Positions 6,654 to 14,843 of a stretch of 14,843 nucleotides of DNA are shown here, piece after piece. Under the pieces are notes generated by a model. That model worked only from the letters and a program-made list of their open reading frames with translations, searched no databases and had not been told where the DNA came from. The DNA comes from Polyrhizophydium stewartii. Taxonomy: Eukaryota > Chytridiomycota > Chytridiomycetes > Rhizophydiales. How positions within the stretch are numbered: the stretch's first letter is position 1; each line of letters opens with the position of its first letter. The position numbers were made by a program, and so were the translations under genes. The DNA lies in the NCBI GenBank assembly GCA_027604665.1, contig JADGIZ010000375.1, positions 1 through 14,843 of the forward strand, given 5' to 3'.

Positions 6654-9196
6654 TCACAGCTCGATCAGCGGCGCCTCCTGTGGCTGCGGCGCAGGCTGCT
6701 GCGGCATGACCTGCCCTTGCATGGGCATCTGCTGCTGCTGCTGCTGTTGCTGCTGGGGAACGTACTGCGCGGGGACATATGCGCCGGGCATCTGCGGCGC
6801 GTAGACAGCCTGCTGCTGAGGATGCTGCTGCTGAGGATGCTGCTGCGCAGGAGCGTAAGCATACGCAGGCTGGGCCTGCTGCGGCTGCGAGGGCTGCTGC
6901 GGCTGTGGTTGTGGTGGTTGCTGCTGCGGAGCGACAGGAGCCGCGCCGGCGGGATACATGTACGGCACTGCCTGCGCGGCCGATGCGTCGGGCTGAGGCG
7001 CCATCTGCGGGGGCTGCTGGGCGGCGACGGCGGAGGGATCGTACGCCGCATACGCTGCAGCGGGTGCCTGGGCAGGCGCTGGAGCAGCGTATCCGACCGG
7101 GTACTGTCCGGGCGGCGCACCATAGTACGCAGCGGCGGGTACCGGCGCGGCGGCAGTCGGAGCAGCTGGCTGCACCCCGGCATACCCGTACGGCACACCA
7201 GCAGCCTTTTGCTGCGAGAGCACCAGCCGCTGCTGCAACAGGGCATCGTACAGCTTGACCGCATCGCTGATCTGCTCGTTGATCTCGTACATGGTCTTGT
7301 ACGTGTGTGCGTGGCGCTCGATGCTGGCGTACAGCTTGTTGCGCAGGGGCTCAATCTGGGCAATCATGGACTGCAGCTGCGCAGGGTTGATGGCGCCGAC
7401 GCCGCGCACGGCAACGTCCGCCTCGGTGCGCTCGACCACCTCGACAAACAGGCGGATGTGCTCGAGTTCCTTGCTGCTGACCTCGTTGGCCGGGACAGCC
7501 GCCTCCGACGCCGGCACCCGCGATTGCGGCGCTGAGGACGACGAGTACGCGGGCACCTCGCCGTAGAGCGAAGACTGCCTGTTGGCGCCGCTGCTGTGTC
7601 TGTCCAGCGACGCAGATGCCTTTGTGTTTGACTCCTTGAGGGACTCCTCGATCGCGCGCCGCAGGTCCTCGTCCGAGTCCTCAAAGCGCACCGACTGCTT
7701 GGGCGACGGCTTGCGCGCCGTGGTAGCCGACGACGAAGCACGCGGCGCTGCCGCACCGCTGCCCGACGAAATGGCGAGCGACGCTGCAATCGCCTTGGCC
7801 AGATCGTCCTCCTCCTTGCGCACCAGATCGTCCCGCAAGCTCGGCGCCTGCGCAAGCGGCGGCGTCGACCGCGACGAGGACGTGCTGCTGCGCGCCGGGG
7901 CATCGCGGGTCGCCGTCGAGGCCACCGATTTCGTCGTGATCTTGAAATGGCACGTGTCGCACACACGTACGGCGTCGGTCACGCCAAGGTGCGGCAGCGG
8001 CAGCCGCTTCGACGAGCAGTCGTTGCAGAACGTCTGACCGCAGTTGCGGCAGTGGTGCTTGCGGTTGAATGTCGTGAAGGCCGTGCGGCAGCGCATGCAG
8101 ATGTCGCTGTCGGTCCACTCTGGCGCCTGCAGACGACCAGCGTGTGTTTCACGTGAGCTGCTCGTCGGCCCAACGGTGAGCGCAAGCACATCCGAGACTC
8201 ACCGTCTGCGTGTCGATGATGGCTGCGGCGCTGGCAACGCGGTCCACGGGCGGGAACGGCGCGCCGTCGCGCTTGAGCACCTCGTACATTTCGCACATGT
8301 ACCCGAGATCCAATTTGGATTTGAAGGCAATGCCCCATGTCTGGATCAGCGCAAACGCTTTTTGCTTGACCTCGGTGTTCGTGCCCGTCTGCGTGCCGCA
8401 GGCGACGCTTGCCTGTGAGCATCTGGCCGGACACGCGGGGATCGCGTGCCGAGGCTCACCAGCGATCGCGCCAGCGAGATCAGGTTGTCGACAAACTCGC
8501 GCGACGCAACTTCTTGCAAGAAGTGGTGCCCCGAGTTCTTGACGCACGTGTCTGTGAGCTGGCGGCGGTCCGCGGTCAGCGTCAGCCAGTGCGTCGAGGC
8601 GGAGCCCCGGCCCGCAGGTGTCAGCAGGCGAGCAGCGGCAACGCCGTCGGCGCGCGCGTCGACCGCACCTTGAGCGCAAGCAGCTGAACGTTTGGGTTCT
8701 TGTGGTTGATGCGTCGCTTGAGCGCCGCGATGGCCGTCTTTGCGGGTACCTCCTTGCCCTTGATCTTGTCGGCGATCTCGAGGTTCAGGGCAATGTCCTC
8801 GGTGCCGACGGGGAAGTTCTCCGACGTCGCCCTGTCTGCGGCACGGCGTCAGCCGAGACGGGCCGGCACGGTGCGCGGCACGCCGGCCGGTGCGCGCGCA
8901 GGCTGTTGGAGACACTAAAGAGCAGCTTAGGGTATTCGGGGGGGGGGGCGCCGGCCGCCGCGAGCTCGGCCTCGGCCGCCGCCTCTGCCGCCGGCGACAT
9001 GCTCGTCGTGGCAGAGGAACGAAGCGCCGCCGCCTCGAGCCAGGGTCGGCGGGCGGCCGTTCGCGGGCTGCCGGGGCCGCCTGCGCATGTGGGTGCCCGC
9101 GCCGCACCGGCCGAATCACGGCGCAGGCCGCTGCTGCTCCCGCAACTCACCGACGAGCTCGTCGAACGGGTTGCTCAGCAGGCCGAACAGACTCAT
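6654..9196 (-). CDS. VPS27: Vps27/HRS, ESCRT-0 subunit (VHS-FYVE-UIM protein)
   Basis: Five exons on the minus strand (9196-9151, 8835-8669, 8558-8460, 8388-8203, 8126-6654) give 656 aa. Vps27 with Hse1 forms ESCRT-0, which gathers ubiquitinated cargo on PI3P-rich endosomes for multivesicular-body sorting. The N-terminus [15 protein letters not shown] starts a VHS domain (1 to about 145). A FYVE zinc finger (167-230) has WTDSD, the RKHHCR signature (188-193), RVC (220-222) and eight Zn-ligand Cys. Two ubiquitin-interacting motifs lie near 271-286 and 316-332 ([11 protein letters not shown]). A helical GAT-like region (about 380-474) would pair with Hse1. The tail is Gln/Pro/Tyr-rich and the protein ends in PLIEL, like a clathrin box. 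I see no canonical P(S/T)AP motif for Vps23. The first exon codes only 15 residues plus one base; the splices rebuild the VHS domain exactly. Introns are 315, 110, 71 and 76 bases. Confidence 0.95.
6729..6755 (-). repeat. CAG-type repeat coding nine Gln in VPS27
   Basis: Nine consecutive Gln codons (eight CAG and one CAA on the minus strand) in the C-terminal tail of Vps27, close to the clathrin-box-like end. It is a likely length-variable tract. Confidence 0.85.
6811..6840 (-). repeat. Perfect 15-base tandem duplication in VPS27 tail
   Basis: Two identical 15-base units (plus strand TGCTGCTGAGGATGC) encode a repeated QHPQQ-type peptide. The perfect identity suggests a recent slippage event. 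Confidence 0.8.
8836..9150 (-). other. VPS27 intron 1 (315 bases) with G11 run
   Basis: A phase 1 intron with donor GTGAGT and acceptor GCAG, placed after the fifteenth codon of VPS27. It contains 11 consecutive G on the plus strand (8938-8948), read as C in the transcript. The open minus-strand frames through it are GC-driven and do not continue the VHS domain, while direct joining gives LV-D-RATSEN, matching the family. Confidence 0.85.
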
Positions 9197-9420
9197 GTGC
9201 GCTGCTGTCGGGGAAACCTCGCTTTCCACGGTTGCCGACCAAGGCAATCCACCATAATGCACTGATCAAAGGCGCTGCGAGACAAACAAACAAGTCGCCT
9301 CAAGGGTTCGATTGCCACCAAGAACGTCGATAGACTTCATTTGTCCTTTCCCAACGGTCGGCTGCGACAGCTCCCCAACTCCATCCAGTCCAAAACCTTC
9401 ACTCTCAAATAATTCATTCA
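9197..9420 (-). other. Spacer between chitin synthase stop and VPS27 start
   Basis: These 224 bases hold the chitin synthase 3' UTR and the VPS27 promoter and leader, both read on the minus strand. The part nearest the chitin synthase stop is relatively AT-rich (about 9400-9425). No clear promoter element or further gene is seen. Confidence 0.5.
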
Positions 9421-11737
9421 TCAAAATGGCATCGGACGTGGTCCGCGCAGGGCGTTGGTGCTGCTCGTGCTGCTCGCTGCGCTGGCAAGGCTGTCGTTGC
9501 CCGGCGGCGCGCTTGCGCGGCGATCTTCCGTCACGGCACGCTCGGCGTCGGGCGATGCCGCCGTCCACGACACATCCCACAAAACTTGTCCCATCCGCGA
9601 CCCCAGCGCGCCAGATCCGCCCACCGACGTGGAGCTGGCGTTGCGTCGGAACAGGCTGCTGAACATGCGCTGTCCGGCGCCGGCGCGACTCAGCGAGCTA
9701 TCGTCGCGCTTCTTGGCCTCGACGGCCGTGATCGCACCCGTGTTGGCCCTCGTGCTGCTGCGGCGCGACGGCGGCGAGAACATGCTCGTGTACGCAATGC
9801 TGTCGGAGCTCGTGTCGGCAGTGCCCGTGGCAGACATGAAGCTCGTGTCGTCGAGACTCGTGCCCTGGTGCACGCTCGCCACCTCGAGCGACTTTTCGAG
9901 CGAGTCGTCAAAGTCGAGCGGCGAGCGGCAGATCTCGGAGCGCTGCGAGTCGGTCGCCTGCGCGGCGGGCTGGCCCCAGCTAGGCGGACGCGGGCCAAAC
10001 AGCCGTGGAAGCGCCATCGACGTGAGGCTGTCGTGGCGGCCGCCGCATGCACTTCCCGCGGCCGACTCGACCACGATCGAGCCCGAGCTCGAGCCCGAGT
10101 CGGGGCCGCCCATGGAGCTTGTGGTGACGACGTCGGGCGGACCTGTGGGCTGCTTGCATGCCGAGGCAGAGCTCGTGTGGCCGACGCCAGAGATGCTGCT
10201 CGTGACGCTCGGCATGCTGCGGTCGCTTGCGTGCGCGGCGATGCTGCTGATGCCCGCGGCCCCGAGTCCGCTCGCGCTGCCTGCGCTGGCTCCGCCGAGC
10301 CCAAAGCCGAGTGCCCTGCCAAACGAGTGCGCCGTCGACGCGATCGTGCCGTGCAGCTCCTCGAGGATGCTGTCCATGGTCACGCTCTGGTCGATCGTCA
10401 GGCTATGGTCGACCGAAAGCTCGTTGTCGTCGGGCTCGATGCGGCTGAGCTCCGACGTCGTAGCAAAGCTCAGATTCGACAGGCCGGTGTTGGGATCGAC
10501 CTGCACCTGGCGCGGTGTCGGTGTCTCGATGGGCATGAGCACCTGGCGCGGCGTGGCGATCGGCGCGGTGGCCAGCGTTGCCGGAGTGGGCGTCGTGATC
10601 GGGCGGGGTAGCTGCTGCATCAGGCCGGCCTGGATGCGGGCAAGCAGCGTCGAGCCGCTCCTGGCCTGGTCGACGGGCTGCGACGGCGAGGTGGCGGCGG
10701 CCATCATGCTTGCGCTGTGCTCCATGCTCTGCGGCATCGGCCGGGGGCCTCTGATGCGCGACATTGACTCGCTGCCCACGCTCTGGCTGACGGCCGACGG
10801 TAGGCTCGAGCCCGTCACGCCAGTCACGGCCGAGAGCGATCCGAACGCGTCGCTCGTGAAGCCGGTCAGGTGCGACGACGCAACTTGCGATGTGGCGCCG
10901 TCCGAGCCCGTCAGGGTCGTGATGGTTGGGCGGCTTGTGGGAATCATCGGCATTCCCGCAGACGTCACAATCAGGCCAGAGCCGTCCCATGGGTTCAACG
11001 GCAGCGGCGGCGGGAACGGCACTACCTGGCTTGGCCGCATCGTGGGCTGCATCGCCATCGGAGCCTGAGTCGGCGCGGCAAAGGCTGCGACAGGCGCTTG
11101 CGCCTCGAAGCTCGAGAGAGTCTGCTGAGCTTGAGAGAGACTACGGCGGAATGAAGGCACGGTCGAGCCGTTGATGTTGCAGACATCGCTCAGCTCGTCG
11201 GTGATGCCCGAGAGGTCCATGTTGGCAGGCACGCCGTCGGACTCGGTGTCCTCGGAGATCCGCTCGGGATGGGCCTCGCCTTCCGCAGGATCGCCGCCGC
11301 GCGACGATGACCCGGGGTCGTGGGCAGGAAACAGCGAGCGCTGCACGCCTGTCGCAAGCGGCATCGGCGGCGAAAGCGCTCGTGTGGCGGGCATCTGGGC
11401 CTTGGGGATCGGCTGGGGCATGCGCTGCAGCGAGGGTGGCAACGGCGGCAGGCCGCGCTCGTAGAGACCAGCTGGCCGAGCGGTGGGACCGCTGCGCAGA
11501 GACGGTTTGGATCTGGGCATCGACAGGAACGGGCTGTAGCCGGAGACCTCGGCCGCGATCTCGGGCGGGACGGTTGATCTGGCGCGCGCAGACTCGGCAA
11601 TCGCAGAGACGTAAACGCTCGAGGGCTCTCCGCCGTCCTGAAGCCGGCGCAGTGAGAGCTGCTGCTGCTGCATCTCAATCTGCATCTCGCAGCGGCGCTC
11701 GTACTCCCAGTCCGCCCACCTTCGCAGAGTCAGCCAT
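9421..11737 (-). other. Last chitin synthase exon, C-terminal extension
   Basis: This exon codes 771 residues plus the stop. It is joined through a 47-base intron (11738-11784, donor GTAAGT, acceptor CTCAG, phase 2) that restores KLK-K-WLTLRRW. Only the first 20 or so residues match the usual end of the enzyme; a short Gln-rich helix follows. The rest is low-complexity with scattered Arg-Arg-x-Ser sites and two copies of RGPRPMP, one of them at the extreme C-terminus. No known folded domain is recognised. Confidence 0.85.
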
Positions 11738-14700
11738 CTGAGCGCACCTCGCCGGCAGTGCATCTCGTATCAAGCACAACTTACTTCTTGAGCTTGACGG
11801 CACCGATCTCGTACGCGCCTTGCCTACCCCCGTGGCTCTCCTGCTTGACCTCGCCCTCGACCTTGCGCGTCTCGCCCCAGCTAAAGTCGTCAAAGTGCCA
11901 AAACGAGTACAGCGGGAGGATAAAGTTCCACACGGGCAGGCCAACCAGATAGACAAACATCCAGCCCACATAGACGAGCTTGTGGGTCGTAATCATGATC
12001 AGCGCGCCGGGTAGACCGAGCGAGACTGCAAGCAGGATGAGCGGCTGCGACTGCGGGTGGCCCGTGAACATGGCCTCGAAGATCAGGTAGTACATGAACG
12101 ATACGGCGGCGGGCAGCGCGACAGTGCCGATAAGCTCGAGCTGCGCGGGGTAAAGACACAACGAGTTCGTCTCGCATATCAGCGCCACATTGACATTGCA
12201 AACAAGCGAGATTGCAAGCAAGACTCACCACAATGACAAACTGCATGCTCAGACAAAAGATGCCGCAGAGCTCTGGGAGCAGCACGAGCTCGAGCAGGTT
12301 GTGGATCGTCGAGTTGATCCAGCGGCGCCGCTGCGACAGGAGCACCTTGAAGGTCGCTGGCACGGTCGTGTGGCAAAGAGCTTGCGGGACAAACACCATG
12401 CGACGCTTGGGGAAGTTGCGCAGCATGAGCGTGCTGAGAAAGCGGTCCTCGCCAAGCAACAGCAGGTTCTTCTTGTGCAGCGTATCGACCACATTCTCCG
12501 AGTACTCCTCGACAATCGCCGGGCTGACGAGCAGGGGCACCTTGGACTTGCCCTTGGTGGCTTTGATGCGATACATGCAGAAGCAGCCCGGCAGGCACGT
12601 CACGCCGCCAAAGAGCGACTCGAATGCCTTGCCGAGGTTGTGCGACGTAAAGTACTCGTAGACCTGGATCATCGTGACCCACGATTCCTTCTTGTTGGCA
12701 ATGCGCGTCTCACCGCACAGACCCATGACGCGCTCGTCGTTCTTCATGGCCTGCACCATGTAGCGCAGCGAGTCGCGCGCGACAAACGTATCGGCGTCGA
12801 CCATGAGCAGCAGCTCAAACTGGTCGGCCGTGACGCCCGTCAAGTGGCGGATCTTGACAAAGAGATCGTAGTCGAGCGGCGTCATGCGGTCGTTGAACGT
12901 CACGCGGGACAAAAAGTTCATGAGAATCAGCTGCGAGTCGCGCTTGCCGCGGTTGCCGGCCTTCTTGGTGTCCGTCGCGCGCTGCTCGGGCGTGCCGCAC
13001 TTGACAACGAGGATGATGGGCACTGCGATCTGGCGGTAGACATAATAGCCCGCATAGACCTGCGCCATGTTGTGCTGCTTCTCGCCGTGCGCGATCGCGA
13101 GGTAGCTCATGGGTGCGGGCATGCCCAGGCTCTCGTCGTGCTGGATCATATCGACCAGGTACTCTGGTGTGGTCTTGGCCTCGCCGCCGCCCTTGATCAG
13201 GCCGTCAGCAATCACAAAGAGCAGCTTGCGGTCGTCGGGGTAATCGGTGGCAGCGAGCGAGTCGAGCGTGCTGCGGATGCCGGCCTCGCCCTCCGAGTAG
13301 CAAGTGACAAGCAAGATCGTGTACGGGTCGTCGGGCTGCCCTGCGTTGCGTGCATACATGCTGCCGAACGACGGAGCGCTTGGGTCGGTACTTGCTCGCG
13401 TCGTAAAGACCTTGTCGCCCCCAGCGGGCGGGCGGAGATAGCCAACGTCAGTGCGACTCAGGCGCGAGACCGAGCTCGTCAGCTTGGGCGACACGACCCA
13501 GTGGAACAGCAGCGCCATGACAAAGCGGATGATGATCACGCCCAGGATCACCGATAGTGCCGTGTTCATGATGACCGAGTATGCGCCGCAACCCACGCTC
13601 TGCGCGCCGACGACGCCGACCGTATAGCGCTGGCGCAGGCACTGCATGAGCGCCATGGTCTCGTACGAGCGCGAGAGCACGAGCGTGGCATCGGTGCCTC
13701 GCGCCGCGTTGAGCACCTGCAGCGTGATGTTGACAAACTGCGTGCGGCTGAGCTGCGGAGTCTCAGTGCCGGCAAGTACGTCCGTCAGGTTGAAGACAAT
13801 GTTGTTGAACACGACCAGGGTGTTGGCGCCTTGCGTGTTCGTGGAAACCTCGTTCCAGTCGAGAAACAGCCGGCCGGCGGGCGTTACATCGCGCAGCCAG
13901 GCCGTCGTTGGGCAGGTGTTACCCGCGGGAGCCAGCGCGGGCGAGCCGGGATACGGGTTGGGGACAGTGCACTGCGTGGTCGAGACCTCTGCCGATCCCA
14001 CCGCAAACCTGGCGCAGGGGTCCGGGTCCGACACAAACAGGCGGCTCAGGTCGCGGCCGTTGAAGTCCAAGGTCAAGTTGATACCGCGGGTCTTGAGCAT
14101 CGCCGCCATGTCCTTGTAGCTGAACAGGGTGCCCTGGACAACAACCTGGTCGTAGTGAGAGCCCAGGGAGATGTGATCTGTCTGGTTGAGAGCCCAGTTG
14201 CTGATGTTGAGGTCGCTGTCGGGGCACAGGACGGGCTTGAGTCCCAGAGTGAAGAAGCCGACGAATGTCATGATTACAGCAATGATCATGCAAAGCGTGA
14301 CCTGAGTCCGCATGTCGCATGTGAGAGCAGCGGAAGGGGCAGAGCCAGCACCGTGTCAGCTCTGGGGCGGAACATATGGAGCGGCGGAGCGCGGGCGGGG
14401 GCGGACCTTCTCGCGCCATGCCTGCTGCGCCACGGGGCCGTGGATCCTGAAGGCGTCGAGGATGAACGGGAAGCAGCACCACGTCGCTTTCTGGGACGTC
14501 CACGTCCACCAGCCGACGCCGCTGGAGTCTGGGGCGTGCGTGACCCTGTGGCTGGGGCCTCTCTCGTCGCTGGGCTGCTGGTGCGGCGGAGGCTGCTGGC
14601 CGTGTGGGAGCTGATCGTGCGTTTCTTGGATCGCATCGGCATCCGCGTGCGAATCTCCGCCGTGCCCGGGCGACAGCGCGGCGGTGAGCGGGTTGCCGGC

Positions 14701-14843
14701 GGAGCCGTCGGCAGGGCCGCTGGGGCCTCCGCCGTGCGCAAGCGGGGAGCCTGGGCCGTGCGCGCCGTACGACTCGTGGGACGGGGCGCTGCGACCGGGG
14801 GTGCGGGTTGCGCCTGCGGGCGGCGCCGCCGTCGGCGGGCAGC
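9421..14843 (-). CDS. Chitin synthase, class IV/Chs3-like, 5' partial, with long C-terminal extension
   Basis: Minus strand, exons >14843-14407, 14301-12229, 12140-11785 and 11737-9421; 1726 residues are visible and the start lies beyond the window. This is a plasma-membrane GT2 enzyme that polymerises UDP-GlcNAc into chitin. In visible numbering, QQAWREK (139-145) precedes a membrane segment (about 146-166). A luminal region follows with N-glycosylation sequons and a region that may be the degenerate cytochrome-b5-like part. A second membrane segment lies near 389-413, and the catalytic domain follows: KRDSQLILM, DAD (647-649), CLPGCFCMYRIK, GEDRFLSTLML (EDR 763-765) and QRRRW (802-806). C-terminal membrane segments end in FSWGETR and a conserved tryptophan-rich KWLTLRRWADWEYERR. 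FFTLGL and QQAWREK fit class IV better than the myosin-linked class V, but the missing N-terminus prevents proof. Residues 975-1726 are disordered Ser/Thr/Pro/Ala-rich sequence, not typical of class IV enzymes of about 1100-1250 aa. Confidence 0.95.
10732..10752 (-). other. Internal RGPRPMP motif in the chitin synthase tail
   Basis: The heptapeptide RGPRPMP is encoded here and again at 9427-9447, just before the last residue. Five of the seven codons differ synonymously between the copies. A related FGPRPP also occurs in the tail. It may be a short linear binding motif; no partner is known. Confidence 0.5.
14407..14843 (-). other. Chitin synthase upstream exon, open at window edge
   Basis: This exon has no ATG in frame, so it must start beyond the window. 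It encodes 145 residues: a Gly/Pro/His/Ser-rich disordered N-terminal stretch, then WWTWTSQKATWCCFPF and QQAWREK, the conserved entry to the first core membrane segment. The intron after it (14302-14406) has the weak donor GTCCGC. Joining in phase 0 to GTCACGCTT gives WREK-VTL, exactly the family sequence, so the join is well supported. Confidence 0.85.

Noticed and set aside
8346..9119. 257-codon minus-strand frame beginning inside VPS27 intron 1
   Set aside because: Its 5' part is intron; only the segment with [13 protein letters not shown] is real, and it is accounted for as VPS27 exon 3.
9455..11068. 537-codon open frame on the plus strand
   Set aside because: It is antisense to the chitin synthase tail exon. 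Long antisense frames arise from GC-rich third positions, the translation matches no family, and the minus-strand frame is tied by splicing to the conserved enzyme.
11738..11784. A separate gene starting at the ATG at 11763
   Set aside because: That ATG lies inside the 47-base intron. Splicing GTAAGT to CTCAG restores the conserved KKWLTLRRW end of chitin synthase, so the downstream frame is its last exon and not an independent gene.
12190..13557. 455-codon open frame on the plus strand
   Set aside because: It lies antisense to the catalytic core of chitin synthase, whose motifs (DAD, EDR, QRRRW) prove the minus strand is coding. It is a composition artefact.
9421..14843. Class V/VII myosin-linked chitin synthase
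   Set aside because: The visible N-terminal part shows no myosin motor sequence, and QQAWREK followed by FFTLGL is closer to Chs3/class IV. It is not fully excluded because the 5' end is outside the window.

Overview
The window is nuclear DNA from a fungus. It is strongly GC-rich (coding third positions are mostly G or C) and carries four protein genes interrupted by 13 short introns, nearly all with GTG-type donors and CAG acceptors. The gene set (Edc3, Vps27 and a fungal chitin synthase of the class IV/Chs3 type) fixes the kingdom. The intron density, the GC content and the long Gln/Ser/Ala/Gly-rich disordered segments suggest an early-diverging lineage such as a chytrid-like zoosporic fungus. 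That placement is inference; the sequence does not name the species. No tRNA, rRNA, transposon, CRISPR array or bacterial-style operon was found.

Layout. (1) 271-2261, plus strand: a five-exon gene for a Cys-rich protein of 456 aa. It holds four copies of a CxxC...GFxH...CxxCxxCxxC zinc-type module, arranged as two tandem pairs. Its function is not recognised. (2) 2565-6133, plus strand: three-exon EDC3, an mRNA-decapping enhancer of P-bodies, with LSm, FDF and YjeF_N parts. (3) 6134-6653: a convergent intergenic region with a CA-rich tract. (4) 9196-6654, minus strand: five-exon VPS27/HRS, the ESCRT-0 subunit, with VHS, FYVE, two UIMs, a GAT-like helical region and a terminal clathrin-box-like motif. 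(5) >14843-9421, minus strand: a chitin synthase whose 5' end lies outside the window. It has a complete catalytic domain and an unusual disordered C-terminal extension of about 770 residues.

The four genes are separate transcription units. No shared pathway is implied by their adjacency, although Vps27-dependent endosomal sorting and chitin synthase trafficking are both membrane processes. The most original signal is the first gene. Its 24 module cysteines fall in a four-fold repeat, and three of its four introns lie at exactly the same residue position and phase within different copies of the module. This points to growth by duplication of an intron-bearing unit.
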